Assembly: GCA_023396215.1 (NCBI GenBank)
Contig: JAEWWW010000023.1
Location: 1-32,435, forward strand
Reading direction: 5' to 3'
DNA length: 32,435 nt
From: Bacillota bacterium
GTDB taxonomy: Bacteria > Bacillota > Clostridia > Oscillospirales > Ruminococcaceae
Part shown: piece by piece, positions 7,643 through 14,964 of the stretch
How positions within the stretch are numbered: the first letter of the stretch is position 1
Layout: each line of letters begins with the position of its first letter
Translations under genes and position numbers: made by a program
Notes under the pieces: generated by a model
The model's database searches: none
What the model was told of the DNA's origin: nothing
The model's input: the letters and a program-made list of their open reading frames with translations, nothing else

Positions 7643-9334
7643 TTATTTGATGATGGCTCCCTTGGCTGCTGTGGAGACCAAACGGGCGTAGCGTGCGAGA
7701 TATCCTTCTGTGACCTTGGGGGCAAAGGGCGCCAGCCGCGCGATTCTTCGGCTGATTTCCGCATCCTCCAGACGCACGTTCAGCAGCCCGGCGTCGATGT
7801 CGATATCGATGACGTCGCCGTCTCTGACCGCCGCAATCGGCCCGCCCTGAGAGGTTTCGGGGGAAACATGCCCGATGCAGGGGCCGCGGGTCGCGCCGGA
7901 GAAACGGCCGTCGGTCACAAGCGCCACCGACTCGGTGAGCCCCATGCCCACCAGCGCGGCGGTGGCGGTCAGCATCTCGCGCATGCCGGGGCCGCCCTGA
8001 GGGCCTTCGTTGCGGATGACAATGACCTCGCCGGGGTTGATTTTGCCCCCGTAGATGGCCTCTACCGCGTCCTCTTCACATTCAAAGCAGCGGGCGGGGC
8101 CGCTGTGCTTGCGCATGGCGGCAACCACGGCCGATTGCTTTACCACCGCGCCCTCGGGGGCAAGGTTGCCCTTGAGAACGGTTAGCGAGCCGTGGGCGCT
8201 ATAGGGCTCGGCAGCCGGACGAATCACCTCGGGGTCATGCTCCACCACACGGGCGATATTCTCCCGGTGGGTTTTGCCGTTTACTGTCATCTGATCCAAA
8301 TCAATGATGCCGTCCAGCTCACGCATGACGGCGCCTACGCCGCCGGCCTGGTCCAAATCCAGCATGGTGTGCGCGCCCGAGGGCTTGATTTTTGTGAGGT
8401 AGGGGGTTGTTTCAGACAACCGGCCGATATCCTCCAGCGTGAGGTCCAGCTTGGCCTCATAGGCGATGGCGGGCATATGCAGGGTCATGTTGGTGGACCC
8501 GCCCACGCTCAGCCCCACCCGCATGGCGGTATCCAGCATCTTTTGGGTCACAATATCGCGGGGGCAGATGTTTTGCTCCACCAGCCGCACAATGGCCATG
8601 CCGCTTTCCTTTGCCACGCGGTTCTTTTTTCCGCTTACCGCATGGGCGCAGGCGCTGCCGGGCAGGGCAAGGCCGATGGCTTCGGCAATAATCGACATGG
8701 TGTTGGCGGTGCCCATCATGGCGCAGGAGCCGGGGGTGGGCGACATCAGGCCCTCCATGTATTCATACTCTTCCAGAGAGATTTCGCCCCGGGTCAGCTT
8801 GCCGGCCATCTCTTTAAGCTCGTAGGTGGCGTAGCTTTTGCCCTTGTATTGGGCCGGCATCATCGGCCCGCCGGTGACAATCACGGTGGGGATATTCACC
8901 CGCAGCGCCGCCATCAGCATGGCGGGAACAATCTTGTCGCAGCCGCCAATCAGAACCAGCCCGTCCAGCTGGTGCCCGCCGGCATAAACCTCAATCGAAT
9001 CGGCGATGACCTCCCGGCTGGGCAGCACGCTGCACATGCCCACGTGGCCCTGAGAAAAACCGTCGCACAGCGAAATGGTGTTTACCTCAAAGGGGATGCC
9101 GCCGGCCTCGCGCACTCCGTCCTTCACCAGTCGGCCGATGCGGTCGAGGTGAATGTGGCCGGGATGCATCTCGTTGTAGGTGTTGATGACCCCGATGAAG
9201 GGCTTAGCCAGCTCCTCGTTGACCAGCCCCATCCCCCGCAGATGGGCACGGGGCCCGGCCATGCTCAGCCCGTTTACCACATGAGCGCTGCGGTACTTGG
9301 GGTCCTTATAGATAAAGTTGCTATCCTTTGCCAA
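7643..9334 (-). CDS. IlvD/Edd-family dehydratase, probably acting on a sugar acid
   Basis: A 563-residue iron-sulfur dehydratase. Likely cluster ligands are Cys132 (in GGCDK) and Cys204 (in GSCAMMGTANTM). The first position is PGHIHL, as in IlvD, rather than the PCN form of [2Fe-2S] members. The C-terminal VTDGRFSGATRG loop is also present. The family covers dihydroxyacid dehydratase, phosphogluconate dehydratase and aldonate dehydratases. With mannonate dehydratase and a keto-deoxy-acid aldolase downstream, an aldonate (gluconate-like) substrate is likelier than valine/isoleucine synthesis. The start is probably the TTG at 9334, since GGGAGGA lies 7 bases upstream; a GTG at 9352 would precede that site. 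The regulator's stop overlaps this leader region. Confidence 0.9.
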   Translation of the reverse strand: MAKDSNFIYKDPKYRSAHVVNGLSMAGPRAHLRGMGLVNEELAKPFIGVINTYNEMHPGHIHLDRIGRLVKDGVREAGGIPFEVNTISLCDGFSQGHVGMCSVLPSREVIADSIEVYAGGHQLDGLVLIGGCDKIVPAMLMAALRVNIPTVIVTGGPMMPAQYKGKSYATYELKEMAGKLTRGEISLEEYEYMEGLMSPTPGSCAMMGTANTMSIIAEAIGLALPGSACAHAVSGKKNRVAKESGMAIVRLVEQNICPRDIVTQKMLDTAMRVGLSVGGSTNMTLHMPAIAYEAKLDLTLEDIGRLSETTPYLTKIKPSGAHTMLDLDQAGGVGAVMRELDGIIDLDQMTVNGKTHRENIARVVEHDPEVIRPAAEPYSAHGSLTVLKGNLAPEGAVVKQSAVVAAMRKHSGPARCFECEEDAVEAIYGGKINPGEVIVIRNEGPQGGPGMREMLTATAALVGMGLTESVALVTDGRFSGATRGPCIGHVSPETSQGGPIAAVRDGDVIDIDIDAGLLNVRLEDAEISRRIARLAPFAPKVTEGYLARYARLVSTAAKGAIIK

Positions 9335-9348
9335 TGGTTGTTCCTCCC

Positions 9349-10164
9349 TCACAGTTGTTTTGGTAGATTAATGGGGTATTCCCACCCCAGCTTTTCGGTG
9401 ATGCGGGCCGCGCTGTGCAGCAGCTCTTCCGAATAGGAGAGCGCCTTTTCCAGCGGAAACCGGTAGTCCGGCGCCGCGATGCTGATGGCGGCCACCACCG
9501 AATTGTTAACGTCAAAGATAGGAGCGGCTATGCATACCACATCCGAGTGGTGCTCGTGGTTATCCAGCGCATAGCCCTGAATGCGGATGACCTCCAGCTC
9601 CCGCCGAAGCGCCACCTCATTGGTGATGGTTTTGGAGGTAAAGCACTCGAGCAGCCCCTTGGAGAGGTATTCGGCCAGCCAGACCTCCGACTTCCAGGCC
9701 AGCAGCGCCTTGCCCCCGCTGGTGCAATGAAGCGGAACGCGCTTGCCTACCGCCGAGTGCAGTCCCACCGAGTTTTTTGCCCCCCGCTTATCCAGATAAA
9801 CCGCCTCCATATCCTCCTCGCCAATCAGATGAATGGTTTCCAGGCTCAAATCGTTCAGCCGGTTCATCTCGTTTTTGGCGGCTTCATAAAGGAAGTTGGT
9901 TTTTTGTAGCTGCATCGCCAGCAGCCGGGCTTCAAAGCCCACCCGGTAGCGCTTTTGCTCCTCGTCCTTTAACACAAACCCACAGTGCTGCATCTCCTGC
10001 AAAATCCGGTGGGCCGAGCTGGGCGGAATGCCCGTAATGGCCGAAAGGTCGGCAAGTGAAATCTCTCCCTCGCAATCCGCCAGCGCCACCAGCAACTGAA
10101 GAGCCTTCATGGAACTATACTGTTGCAGCATCTGGTGAAGGTCTTTTCCTCTGGGCAATCGCAT
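9349..10164 (-). CDS. IclR-family transcriptional regulator
   Basis: The protein has 271 residues. An N-terminal winged HTH (about residues 15-75, with LADLSAITGIPPSSAHRILQ) is followed by the IclR effector-binding domain (about 90-265), which includes the typical LHCTSGGKALLAW segment and a cysteine near VVCIAAPI. TAAGGAGG precedes the ATG at 10164. It is the first gene of the operon and its stop lies 14 bases before the dehydratase start, so it is very likely cotranscribed and self-regulating through the inverted repeat at 10190-10218. The effector is probably a pathway intermediate such as a keto-deoxy acid, by analogy with KdgR; this is inference. Confidence 0.93.
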   Translation of the reverse strand: MRLPRGKDLHQMLQQYSSMKALQLLVALADCEGEISLADLSAITGIPPSSAHRILQEMQHCGFVLKDEEQKRYRVGFEARLLAMQLQKTNFLYEAAKNEMNRLNDLSLETIHLIGEEDMEAVYLDKRGAKNSVGLHSAVGKRVPLHCTSGGKALLAWKSEVWLAEYLSKGLLECFTSKTITNEVALRRELEVIRIQGYALDNHEHHSDVVCIAAPIFDVNNSVVAAISIAAPDYRFPLEKALSYSEELLHSAARITEKLGWEYPINLPKQL

Positions 10165-10189
10165 GGCGCGCCTCCTTACAAAAATATTC

Positions 10190-10218
10190 CAAATATAGAA
10201 TGCCCTATCCTATATTTG
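10190..10218 (-). promoter_or_regulatory. Candidate operator upstream of the IclR gene
   Basis: CAAATATAG (10190-10198) and its exact reverse complement CTATATTTG (10210-10218) are separated by 11 bases, centre to centre about two helix turns. It lies 26 bases ahead of the regulator's ATG. Its position and symmetry fit an autoregulatory IclR site. Confidence 0.5.
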
Positions 10219-10347
10219 ATATGACAGCTATCATTCTAAAAGCTGAATTTGGTTTCGTCAACCGGCGAAAAACTTCCAAAAACTGCATAGCTATCCCGGT
10301 TTTTTACATATTCCACATGTGGAACGACCGTTCTGAAAGAATGGCCT

Positions 10348-10377
10348 TTGATTGGTGGTGCATTTTCTATATATAAA
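10348..10377 (+). promoter_or_regulatory. Possible promoter reading into the hairpin array
   Basis: TTGATT (10348-10353) is followed after 18 bases by TATAAA (10372-10377), or after 16 by TATATA (10370-10375). It would start a plus-strand transcript near 10384 that runs into the hairpins and stops at the terminator at 10756. The match is moderate and the area is AT-rich. Confidence 0.4.
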
Positions 10378-10383
10378 AAAATG

Positions 10384-10756
10384 CAATAAAGTGCACAAAA
10401 ATAGGCTTGGTTTTTCTATAGCTGTTTGGGAGGGGCGGCTGCGTCAAAGGGCGGTCTTTATCGCAGAAACTCCACCTGCCAAATTGCAAAATAGAAGCGC
10501 CGGTCGAAAGACCGGCGCTTGAGGGTGTCAAAGAATTGACACCCTTCATAAGGGGGACTTCGTGTCCTGTGCAAAACCTGTAGGTTTTGCGTCCAGCCGT
10601 CCCCCTCGTGAGCACCCCCAAGCAAAACTGCCCTCTCACCGCGGGCAGTTTTAGAGGTATCGCTTCGGCGGCGCATGTCCGCCTGCGCGATATATTTTGT
10701 GAACTTGCTTGTTTGACAGGCCGGGCCCTGCGGTTCCAAAGAACCGCAGGGTTTTT
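10384..10756 (+). ncRNA. Candidate structured noncoding RNA or multi-hairpin element A
   Basis: Seven stems lie end to end: 10439-10466 (CTGCG/CGCAG with nested AAAG/CTTT); 10495-10520 (11 bp with GAAA tetraloop); 10522-10545 (10 bp, AGAA loop); 10551-10606 (8 bp enclosing an inner 8-bp GCAAAACC/GGTTTTGC stem); 10624-10652 (10 bp); 10658-10692 (TATCGC/GCGATA enclosing GGCGG/CCGCC); and 10726-10751 (11 bp, CAAA loop) followed by five T's. A promoter-like site lies upstream. It lacks the conserved sequences I know for RNase P RNA, tmRNA or SRP RNA. It may instead be an inserted palindromic element. The 5' end is uncertain. Confidence 0.4.
10726..10756 (+). terminator. Strong terminator ending hairpin array A
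   Basis: CCCTGCGGTTC and GAACCGCAGGG (11 bp) flank the tetraloop CAAA, and TTTTT follows. It works for plus-strand transcripts only. Confidence 0.75.
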
Positions 10757-10902
10757 CGTTTGAACTCCCCGCGGGCGGGGCCGCCCCCATGCCGCTTCTG
10801 TGTTGCATAGCAAAGGCCCCCGAAAATCTCCTTCAGATAGCCCATCGTTTGGGCCGTACGGGCCTGCCGCATCTGCTTTGGAAGGGCCGGCACAGCCCCG
10901 CC

Positions 10903-12078
10903 TTAGCGGGCCTTTGCTCCGCTGACATAGACTGCCTTTACCCCGATGTTTTGGTCAAGCAGCACCAAATCGGCGTCCTTACCAATCTCCAGCGAGCCCT
11001 TTGCCGAGCCAAGCCCGATGAGCCGCGCCGGGTTCAGGGTAAGCATTTTGACGGCGGCCCAAAGGGGCAGACCTGCTTCATGGGTCATCACCCGCACAAG
11101 GCGGTCGGTGGTGGCGACGCTGCCGGCAAAGCAGCTGCGGTCGGGCATCAGGGCGATGCCGCCCTCCGAGACAACCGCCTGGCCGCTCCGGCGCGAGCCG
11201 ATAATCGAGGGCCCGTCGGGCATGCCTGCCGCCCGCATGCTGTCGGTGCAAAGGCTGATTTTATCGTGGTCTTTGCACTTGAGTATCAGCCGCAGCAGGT
11301 CGGGCGGCAGATGAACGCCGTCCGCGATAATCTCGATGTGCATATCCTCCAGCAGGTAACCGCTTTCCACCACCCCCAGCACCCGGTGGCCGTTCTTGCG
11401 GGTGATGGTGGACATCGCCGAGTAAAAGTGGGTAAGGTGCCGGATGCCATGCTGAAAGGCGGTTTTCATCTGCTCCAGCGTGGCGGTGCTGTGGGCGGCC
11501 GAGAGAAGAATGCCGCTGCCGGCGAGGCGGTCGGCCATCTCAAGGGCGCCGGGCAGCTCGGGGGCCAGCGACCACCGCTTGACGGCCCCGTCGGCATAGT
11601 CCACAATCTTCATATAATGCTCCGGCTCGGGGCTGCGGATATACCGCTCGTCCTGCGCGCCCTTTTCGGCTTTGGCAAAGTAAGGCCCCTCCAGATGCAG
11701 GCCGGGCAGGTGGGGCATGCGGCCGGCGATTTTTTGCGCCTGCCTGAAGATGTCGATGGCGGCAAAGAGCTCCTCATCGCTGCAGGTCACGGTGGTGGGC
11801 AGCAGGGTGGTGGTGCCGTGGGCCAGATGGGCCCGGGCGGCGGCGGTCATATCGGCGAGGCTGCCGTCCATAAAGTCGCTCCCGCCGCCGCCATGGGAGT
11901 GCAGGTCAATAAAGCCGGGGGAGAGGTACAGCCCCTCGCAGTCGATTACCTCGCCGGCAAATGTCTGCTGGGGCCGCATGGGGCCGACGGCGGTGATGAC
12001 CCCGTCCTCCTCGCTCAAAAAGCCGTGTTCAATAATACCATCCGGCAGAATGACCCGGGCGTTTACAAATGTTTTCAT
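10903..12078 (-). CDS. nagA: N-acetylglucosamine-6-phosphate deacetylase
   Basis: A 391-residue amidohydrolase that removes acetate from N-acetyl-hexosamine 6-phosphate. Signature residues are present: the HSHGGGG motif with His60 and His62, Glu130 in LHLEGPYF, His196 in AAHSTAT, His217 in HLTHFYSAM, and catalytic Asp279 in CTDSMRAAGMPDG. The AAGGAAG site 6 bases before the ATG at 12078 sets the start. It stands alone on the minus strand. The matching deaminase step may be supplied by the NagB-like gene at 20818. No clear intrinsic terminator follows the stop. Confidence 0.93.
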   Translation of the reverse strand: MKTFVNARVILPDGIIEHGFLSEEDGVITAVGPMRPQQTFAGEVIDCEGLYLSPGFIDLHSHGGGGSDFMDGSLADMTAAARAHLAHGTTTLLPTTVTCSDEELFAAIDIFRQAQKIAGRMPHLPGLHLEGPYFAKAEKGAQDERYIRSPEPEHYMKIVDYADGAVKRWSLAPELPGALEMADRLAGSGILLSAAHSTATLEQMKTAFQHGIRHLTHFYSAMSTITRKNGHRVLGVVESGYLLEDMHIEIIADGVHLPPDLLRLILKCKDHDKISLCTDSMRAAGMPDGPSIIGSRRSGQAVVSEGGIALMPDRSCFAGSVATTDRLVRVMTHEAGLPLWAAVKMLTLNPARLIGLGSAKGSLEIGKDADLVLLDQNIGVKAVYVSGAKAR

Positions 12079-12233
12079 TCTATCTTCCTTTCGGGGATGA
12101 AATAGCTCTTGACCGGCATAAAAGCCGTATGAAAATTGAATCCGGCAGCCCGGGGATGTATGCCGCAGCCCTCGGCTGTCTATAATAATCGCAGACCCGC
12201 AAAGACGAGGAAATTTTTAAATTCCCTGAAAAC

Positions 12234-12262
12234 TTGACACAGAGAAAATAGTGTGCTATTAT
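12234..12262 (+). promoter_or_regulatory. Consensus promoter of the initiator tRNA gene
   Basis: TTGACA (12234-12239), 17 bases, then TATTAT (12257-12262). This is near-perfect sigma-A spacing and sequence, as usual for stable RNA genes. Transcription would start near 12269, leaving a leader of about 45 bases to be trimmed. Confidence 0.85.
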
Positions 12263-12313
12263 ATCAAGGCACTCTTAAAGAGCCTGTTGGCCCAAGAGGG
12301 TGGAACAAAATAT

Positions 12314-12389
<76 letters not shown>

Positions 12390-12394
12390 GCGCG

Positions 12395-12434
12395 ACGCTG
12401 GACCCATTACATTTGGGTTCAGCGTTGTTTTTTT
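12395..12434 (+). terminator. Terminator of the initiator tRNA
   Basis: An 11-bp stem with one G-U pair (12395-12405 with 12415-12425) is followed by TG and seven T's. It starts five bases after the tRNA's CCA end. Confidence 0.85.
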
Positions 12435-12470
12435 GCAGCCCGGCGCGTATCCCGAACCGGCGGTGCCCCA

Positions 12471-12505
12471 AAAAGCGGCTGAAGCAGTGGGGCTTGGCCG
12501 CTTTT
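12471..12505. terminator. Second terminator-like hairpin after the tRNA
   Basis: AAAAGCGGC (12471-12479) pairs with GCCGCTTTT (12497-12505), with an inner AAGC/GCTT stem. Flanking A's and T's make it usable in both directions. It may also stop minus-strand transcripts from the isomerase gene. Confidence 0.5.
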
Positions 12506-12755
12506 ATGCGCATAGGGAAATGCCTTTGGCGGCCTGTCGGGCAAGCCCCGGCCGCGCGGAGAGGGGGAAACGCCCGCCTCGCGAAAGGCAGGCGCAGCCC
12601 ATAAAAATCGTTATCCCCGGCGCCGCGGCGCCGCCTGCCGAGGTTTTGTTTTTAAAAATCTTGAAGCAGGGTGCGCTTTACAGTAAAATAGAGGCAAGCT
12701 TATACCTTATTATTATAGGTAGGCCCCCGAAAGGGCCCCGCCGCCTTGCAGCCGG

Positions 12756-13562
12756 TCAGGGCTTCTGGTGAAACACCGACTGCAGCAGCCTGAGCGCCGT
12801 TCCAATGCCGTCGGGCTCCCGACAGGGGACAGGCTCAAAGCTGATGGTTTTATCGTAGCCCATTTGAGCCAGACGGCTCAAAAACCCGGCCAACTGCTCC
12901 GAGTAGGAGCCGGTGGGCAGCCTTCTTTGCAGCTCGGAAACATGGATGTGGTTCAGAAAGGGGAAGTACCGCTCGAGGGCCGCCATATCCTCCCCGTCGC
13001 GCAGCATATGTACGCTGTCGGCCAGCAGCGTCACCTGCGGGTGGGCGGCGCGCTCCACCACCTGCATCGCCTCGGTCAGGCTGGTGATGAAGTTGGCCTC
13101 CTGCCGCGAGATGGGCTCCATCACCAGATGGATACGGTACCGCTCCAGCCGGGGGATGACCAGCTCCCGGAGCAGGGCCGACAGCCGGGAAATGCCCTCG
13201 TCATGGCCCATGCCGGGGGGCAGGTCGCGGGCCCCCGAGCTGCCGAACACCAGCTTGTAGGTGCCCAGCCGGCTCATCCGCTCAAAGGCGGTATCCAGAT
13301 ATTCGGCGATGCGCCCCCGGTCGGCCTGCGGCCCTGCCAGCTTCAGCGCCGGAGGGAACATATTGCAGGTCACATCGGCCGCCAGCTCCAGCTTTTTCAG
13401 GTAGCCCACCAGTTCTTCAAAGGCCGTCTCGCTGAGCGCGGCGGTCAGCATCAGCGGGAACTCCACATAGTCATACCCCGCGGCCTTGATGGCGTCCAGC
13501 AGCGGGTAGTCGATGCGGTCTTTGATTTCGGTTGCAAAACCGGTGCAAAACCCATATCTCAT
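12756..13562 (-). CDS. TIM-barrel sugar isomerase/epimerase (AP-endonuclease-2 family)
   Basis: A 268-residue protein of the xylose-isomerase-like barrel family, opening MRYGFCTGFATEIK. Putative metal ligands follow the family order: Glu in VMEPISRQ, Asp in LLADSVHM, His in HIHVSEL, and Glu in SFEPVP. The ATG at 13562 is preferred over the one at 13568, because AAAAGGAG sits 7 bases ahead of the former and only one ahead of the latter. It diverges from the LacI-like regulator gene, 85 bases away, so that regulator probably controls it. Members isomerise or epimerise free keto sugars and related acids; the substrate cannot be read from sequence. Confidence 0.8.
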   Translation of the reverse strand: MRYGFCTGFATEIKDRIDYPLLDAIKAAGYDYVEFPLMLTAALSETAFEELVGYLKKLELAADVTCNMFPPALKLAGPQADRGRIAEYLDTAFERMSRLGTYKLVFGSSGARDLPPGMGHDEGISRLSALLRELVIPRLERYRIHLVMEPISRQEANFITSLTEAMQVVERAAHPQVTLLADSVHMLRDGEDMAALERYFPFLNHIHVSELQRRLPTGSYSEQLAGFLSRLAQMGYDKTISFEPVPCREPDGIGTALRLLQSVFHQKP

Positions 13563-13647
13563 ATTCATTCTCCTTTTCGGCTTGGTGTCGGATTGTTTTA
13601 AGCGGCGCAGGCACAAGCCTGGCCAACAGCATTGGAGGGAAGCAGCG

Positions 13648-14793
13648 ATGGTTCAACAAGAAGACATCACCTATGTCATATCGGACCCAAACTCCGGCTC
13701 GATGATACTGGCCAGCAAGATTTTAGAGGGCATTCGGGCCGCTGCCGAAAAAAACCGCATGACCGTTGCCTTTGTAAACAGCCCCGGGCAGATAGGCCCC
13801 CCGACCAAGGTGAAGGCGGCCATTGTGGTGGGGGTCAAAAAGTCCTGGGTGCGGGGCACCATCCAGCAGCTGCGCAGCGTTGGGCTCAAGCCGGTGCTTG
13901 CCGGGGCCGAAAAGGCCGATTTTGGCAGCGACGTCAGCGGGGCGGGCTTTGCGCGGCAGACGCTGGTGGAGGATCTGGTCAAATACTTTTTTTATGCGGG
14001 CCGTCGGCGCCTCGCTTCGCTGGGCAACGAGTCGGTGGACGTCAACGACGCAGAGCGCATCCGGGCCTTTATCAATACGGTACATAGCCTGGGGATGTCG
14101 GTAGACGAGGGGGATATCTACACCTTTGACCGGGGCAGCCAAAGCTGCATGCAGGCGTTCTTAGAAAATGTTCATCGCTATGACGGGGTCATCTGCGTCA
14201 ACGACTACGTGGCCATCCAGCTCATCCGGATGCTCAACGAGCAGGGCGTCAGCGTACCCGAAAAGCTGTTTGTAGCCGGCTCGGGCGATATGTTTTTGGG
14301 CAAGTGCATCACCCCGTCGCTGACCACCACCACGCTGGATTATTACAACATCGGCATACAGTCGGTCAATATCTGCCGGATGCTGGACCAGGACCCGTCG
14401 ATAGACACGGTGAGCATCATGGTGCCCTCCAAGCTGGTGTGCAGGGCCAGCACCGGGTATGAAACCCCGCCGCCCCCGGCAAAGGTCATCCAATCGATGC
14501 CTGCGGCGGCTTTCGCCCCCAAAAGGGAGGACCCGGTCTACTGGCTGAAAACGCTGGAGGACTGCCTGCAGCAGTGCGACCAGTTGGATTACAGGATTTT
14601 GCAGGGAACGCTGGGCGACCTGAGCACCGACCAGCTGGCCGAGCAGGTTTTTGTAGCCCCCGGTACGGTGCAGTACCGCCTGAAAAAGCTGTATGAGGCA
14701 GTGGGGGTCAAAACAAAAAAAGAGCTGATAGAGACTACCCGTCCCTATCTATGTAATTTAGAGGCTTTGATAAGCCCTTCCGAATCTCTTTAG
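13648..14793 (+). CDS. Transcriptional regulator: LacI-type sensor domain with a C-terminal helix-turn-helix
   Basis: A 381-residue protein with no N-terminal LacI HTH. Residues 6-270 are a periplasmic-binding-protein-like sensor with recognisable LacI/GalR landmarks: GVICVNDYVAIQLIR near 180, GVSVPEKLFVAGSGD near 200, and PSKLVCRAST near 260. After a Pro-rich linker (273-293), residues 320-368 form an HTH (LSTDQLAEQVFVAPGTVQYRLKKL followed by GVKTKKEL) resembling the LuxR/GerE or PucR C-terminal type. The start is the ATG at 13648 with GGAGG 9 bases upstream. It sits between the divergent isomerase gene and the second Tct operon and probably controls both. The domain order is opposite to ordinary LacI regulators. 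A degenerate N-terminal HTH is excluded, because the sensor begins at residue 7. Confidence 0.85.
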   Translation: MVQQEDITYVISDPNSGSMILASKILEGIRAAAEKNRMTVAFVNSPGQIGPPTKVKAAIVVGVKKSWVRGTIQQLRSVGLKPVLAGAEKADFGSDVSGAGFARQTLVEDLVKYFFYAGRRRLASLGNESVDVNDAERIRAFINTVHSLGMSVDEGDIYTFDRGSQSCMQAFLENVHRYDGVICVNDYVAIQLIRMLNEQGVSVPEKLFVAGSGDMFLGKCITPSLTTTTLDYYNIGIQSVNICRMLDQDPSIDTVSIMVPSKLVCRASTGYETPPPPAKVIQSMPAAAFAPKREDPVYWLKTLEDCLQQCDQLDYRILQGTLGDLSTDQLAEQVFVAPGTVQYRLKKLYEAVGVKTKKELIETTRPYLCNLEALISPSESL

Positions 14794-14802
14794 AACCATG
14801 CT

Positions 14803-14810
14803 ACCATGGT
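14803..14810. promoter_or_regulatory. ACCATGGT palindrome, distal candidate operator
   Basis: A perfect 8-bp palindrome (flanked as CTACCATGGTAA), preceded by a half-site ACCATG at 14795-14800. It repeats at 14925-14932, about 122 bases downstream, in the same tctC control region. Confidence 0.45.
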
Positions 14811-14891
14811 AATTGTTGAATATTTATATTATCATAACAAAATAGAGATTGCAATACAAAAAAAACAGTGTAATGTGACTATAATTTTGGG

Positions 14892-14921
14892 TTGTGAGGG
14901 CTTGGGGCCCGGCTTTATAAT
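14892..14921 (+). promoter_or_regulatory. Probable promoter of the second Tct operon
   Basis: TTGTGA (14892-14897), an 18-base spacer, then TATAAT (14916-14921). The predicted start point near 14928 falls inside the ACCATGGT palindrome. Another TATAAT at 14880-14885 lacks a good -35 element. Confidence 0.55.
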
Positions 14922-14924
14922 TAG

Positions 14925-14932
14925 ACCATGGT
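14925..14932. promoter_or_regulatory. ACCATGGT palindrome over the predicted start point
   Basis: The second copy of the palindrome at 14803-14810. Its position just after the -10 box fits a repressor operator. The likely binder is the regulator encoded immediately upstream. Confidence 0.5.
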
Positions 14933-14964
14933 TTAAAAAACATCAATTTCGAGGAGGACAAACA

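Larger units (their letters stand above)
10165..10902. other. 738-bp intergenic region rich in hairpins
   Basis: The left part holds the AT-rich control region of the IclR operon. From about 10439 to 10756 it contains a near-continuous chain of perfect hairpins, described separately. The stretch 10757-10902 adds CCCCGC-GGG-CGGGG (about 10766-10780) and a weak GCCCA/TGGGC hairpin near 10840. Open frames here have no recognisable product and read straight through the palindromes, so I do not call them genes. Confidence 0.7.
12390..12755. other. Intergenic region between tRNA-fMet and the isomerase gene
   Basis: It contains the tRNA terminator, a second terminator-like hairpin (12471-12505), a GGCGCCGCGGCGCC palindrome near 12619-12632, and, near the isomerase stop, GGCCC/GGGCC stems on the minus strand. 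Open frames exist but show no recognisable family and cover the hairpins, so I see no gene. Confidence 0.6.

Noticed and set aside
8192..9436. A 414-codon plus-strand frame opposite the IlvD/Edd dehydratase
   Set aside because: Antisense shadow of a clear iron-sulfur dehydratase; no ribosome binding site and no domain signature.
10651..10893. Small minus-strand protein of 80 codons within the intergenic hairpin region
   Set aside because: It reads through several perfect palindromes, has no good ribosome binding site and no recognisable motif.
10789..12105. A 438-codon plus-strand frame opposite nagA
   Set aside because: It is antisense to a gene with all NagA motifs; its protein is low-complexity, rich in Gly, His and Gln, as expected of a shadow frame in GC-rich DNA.
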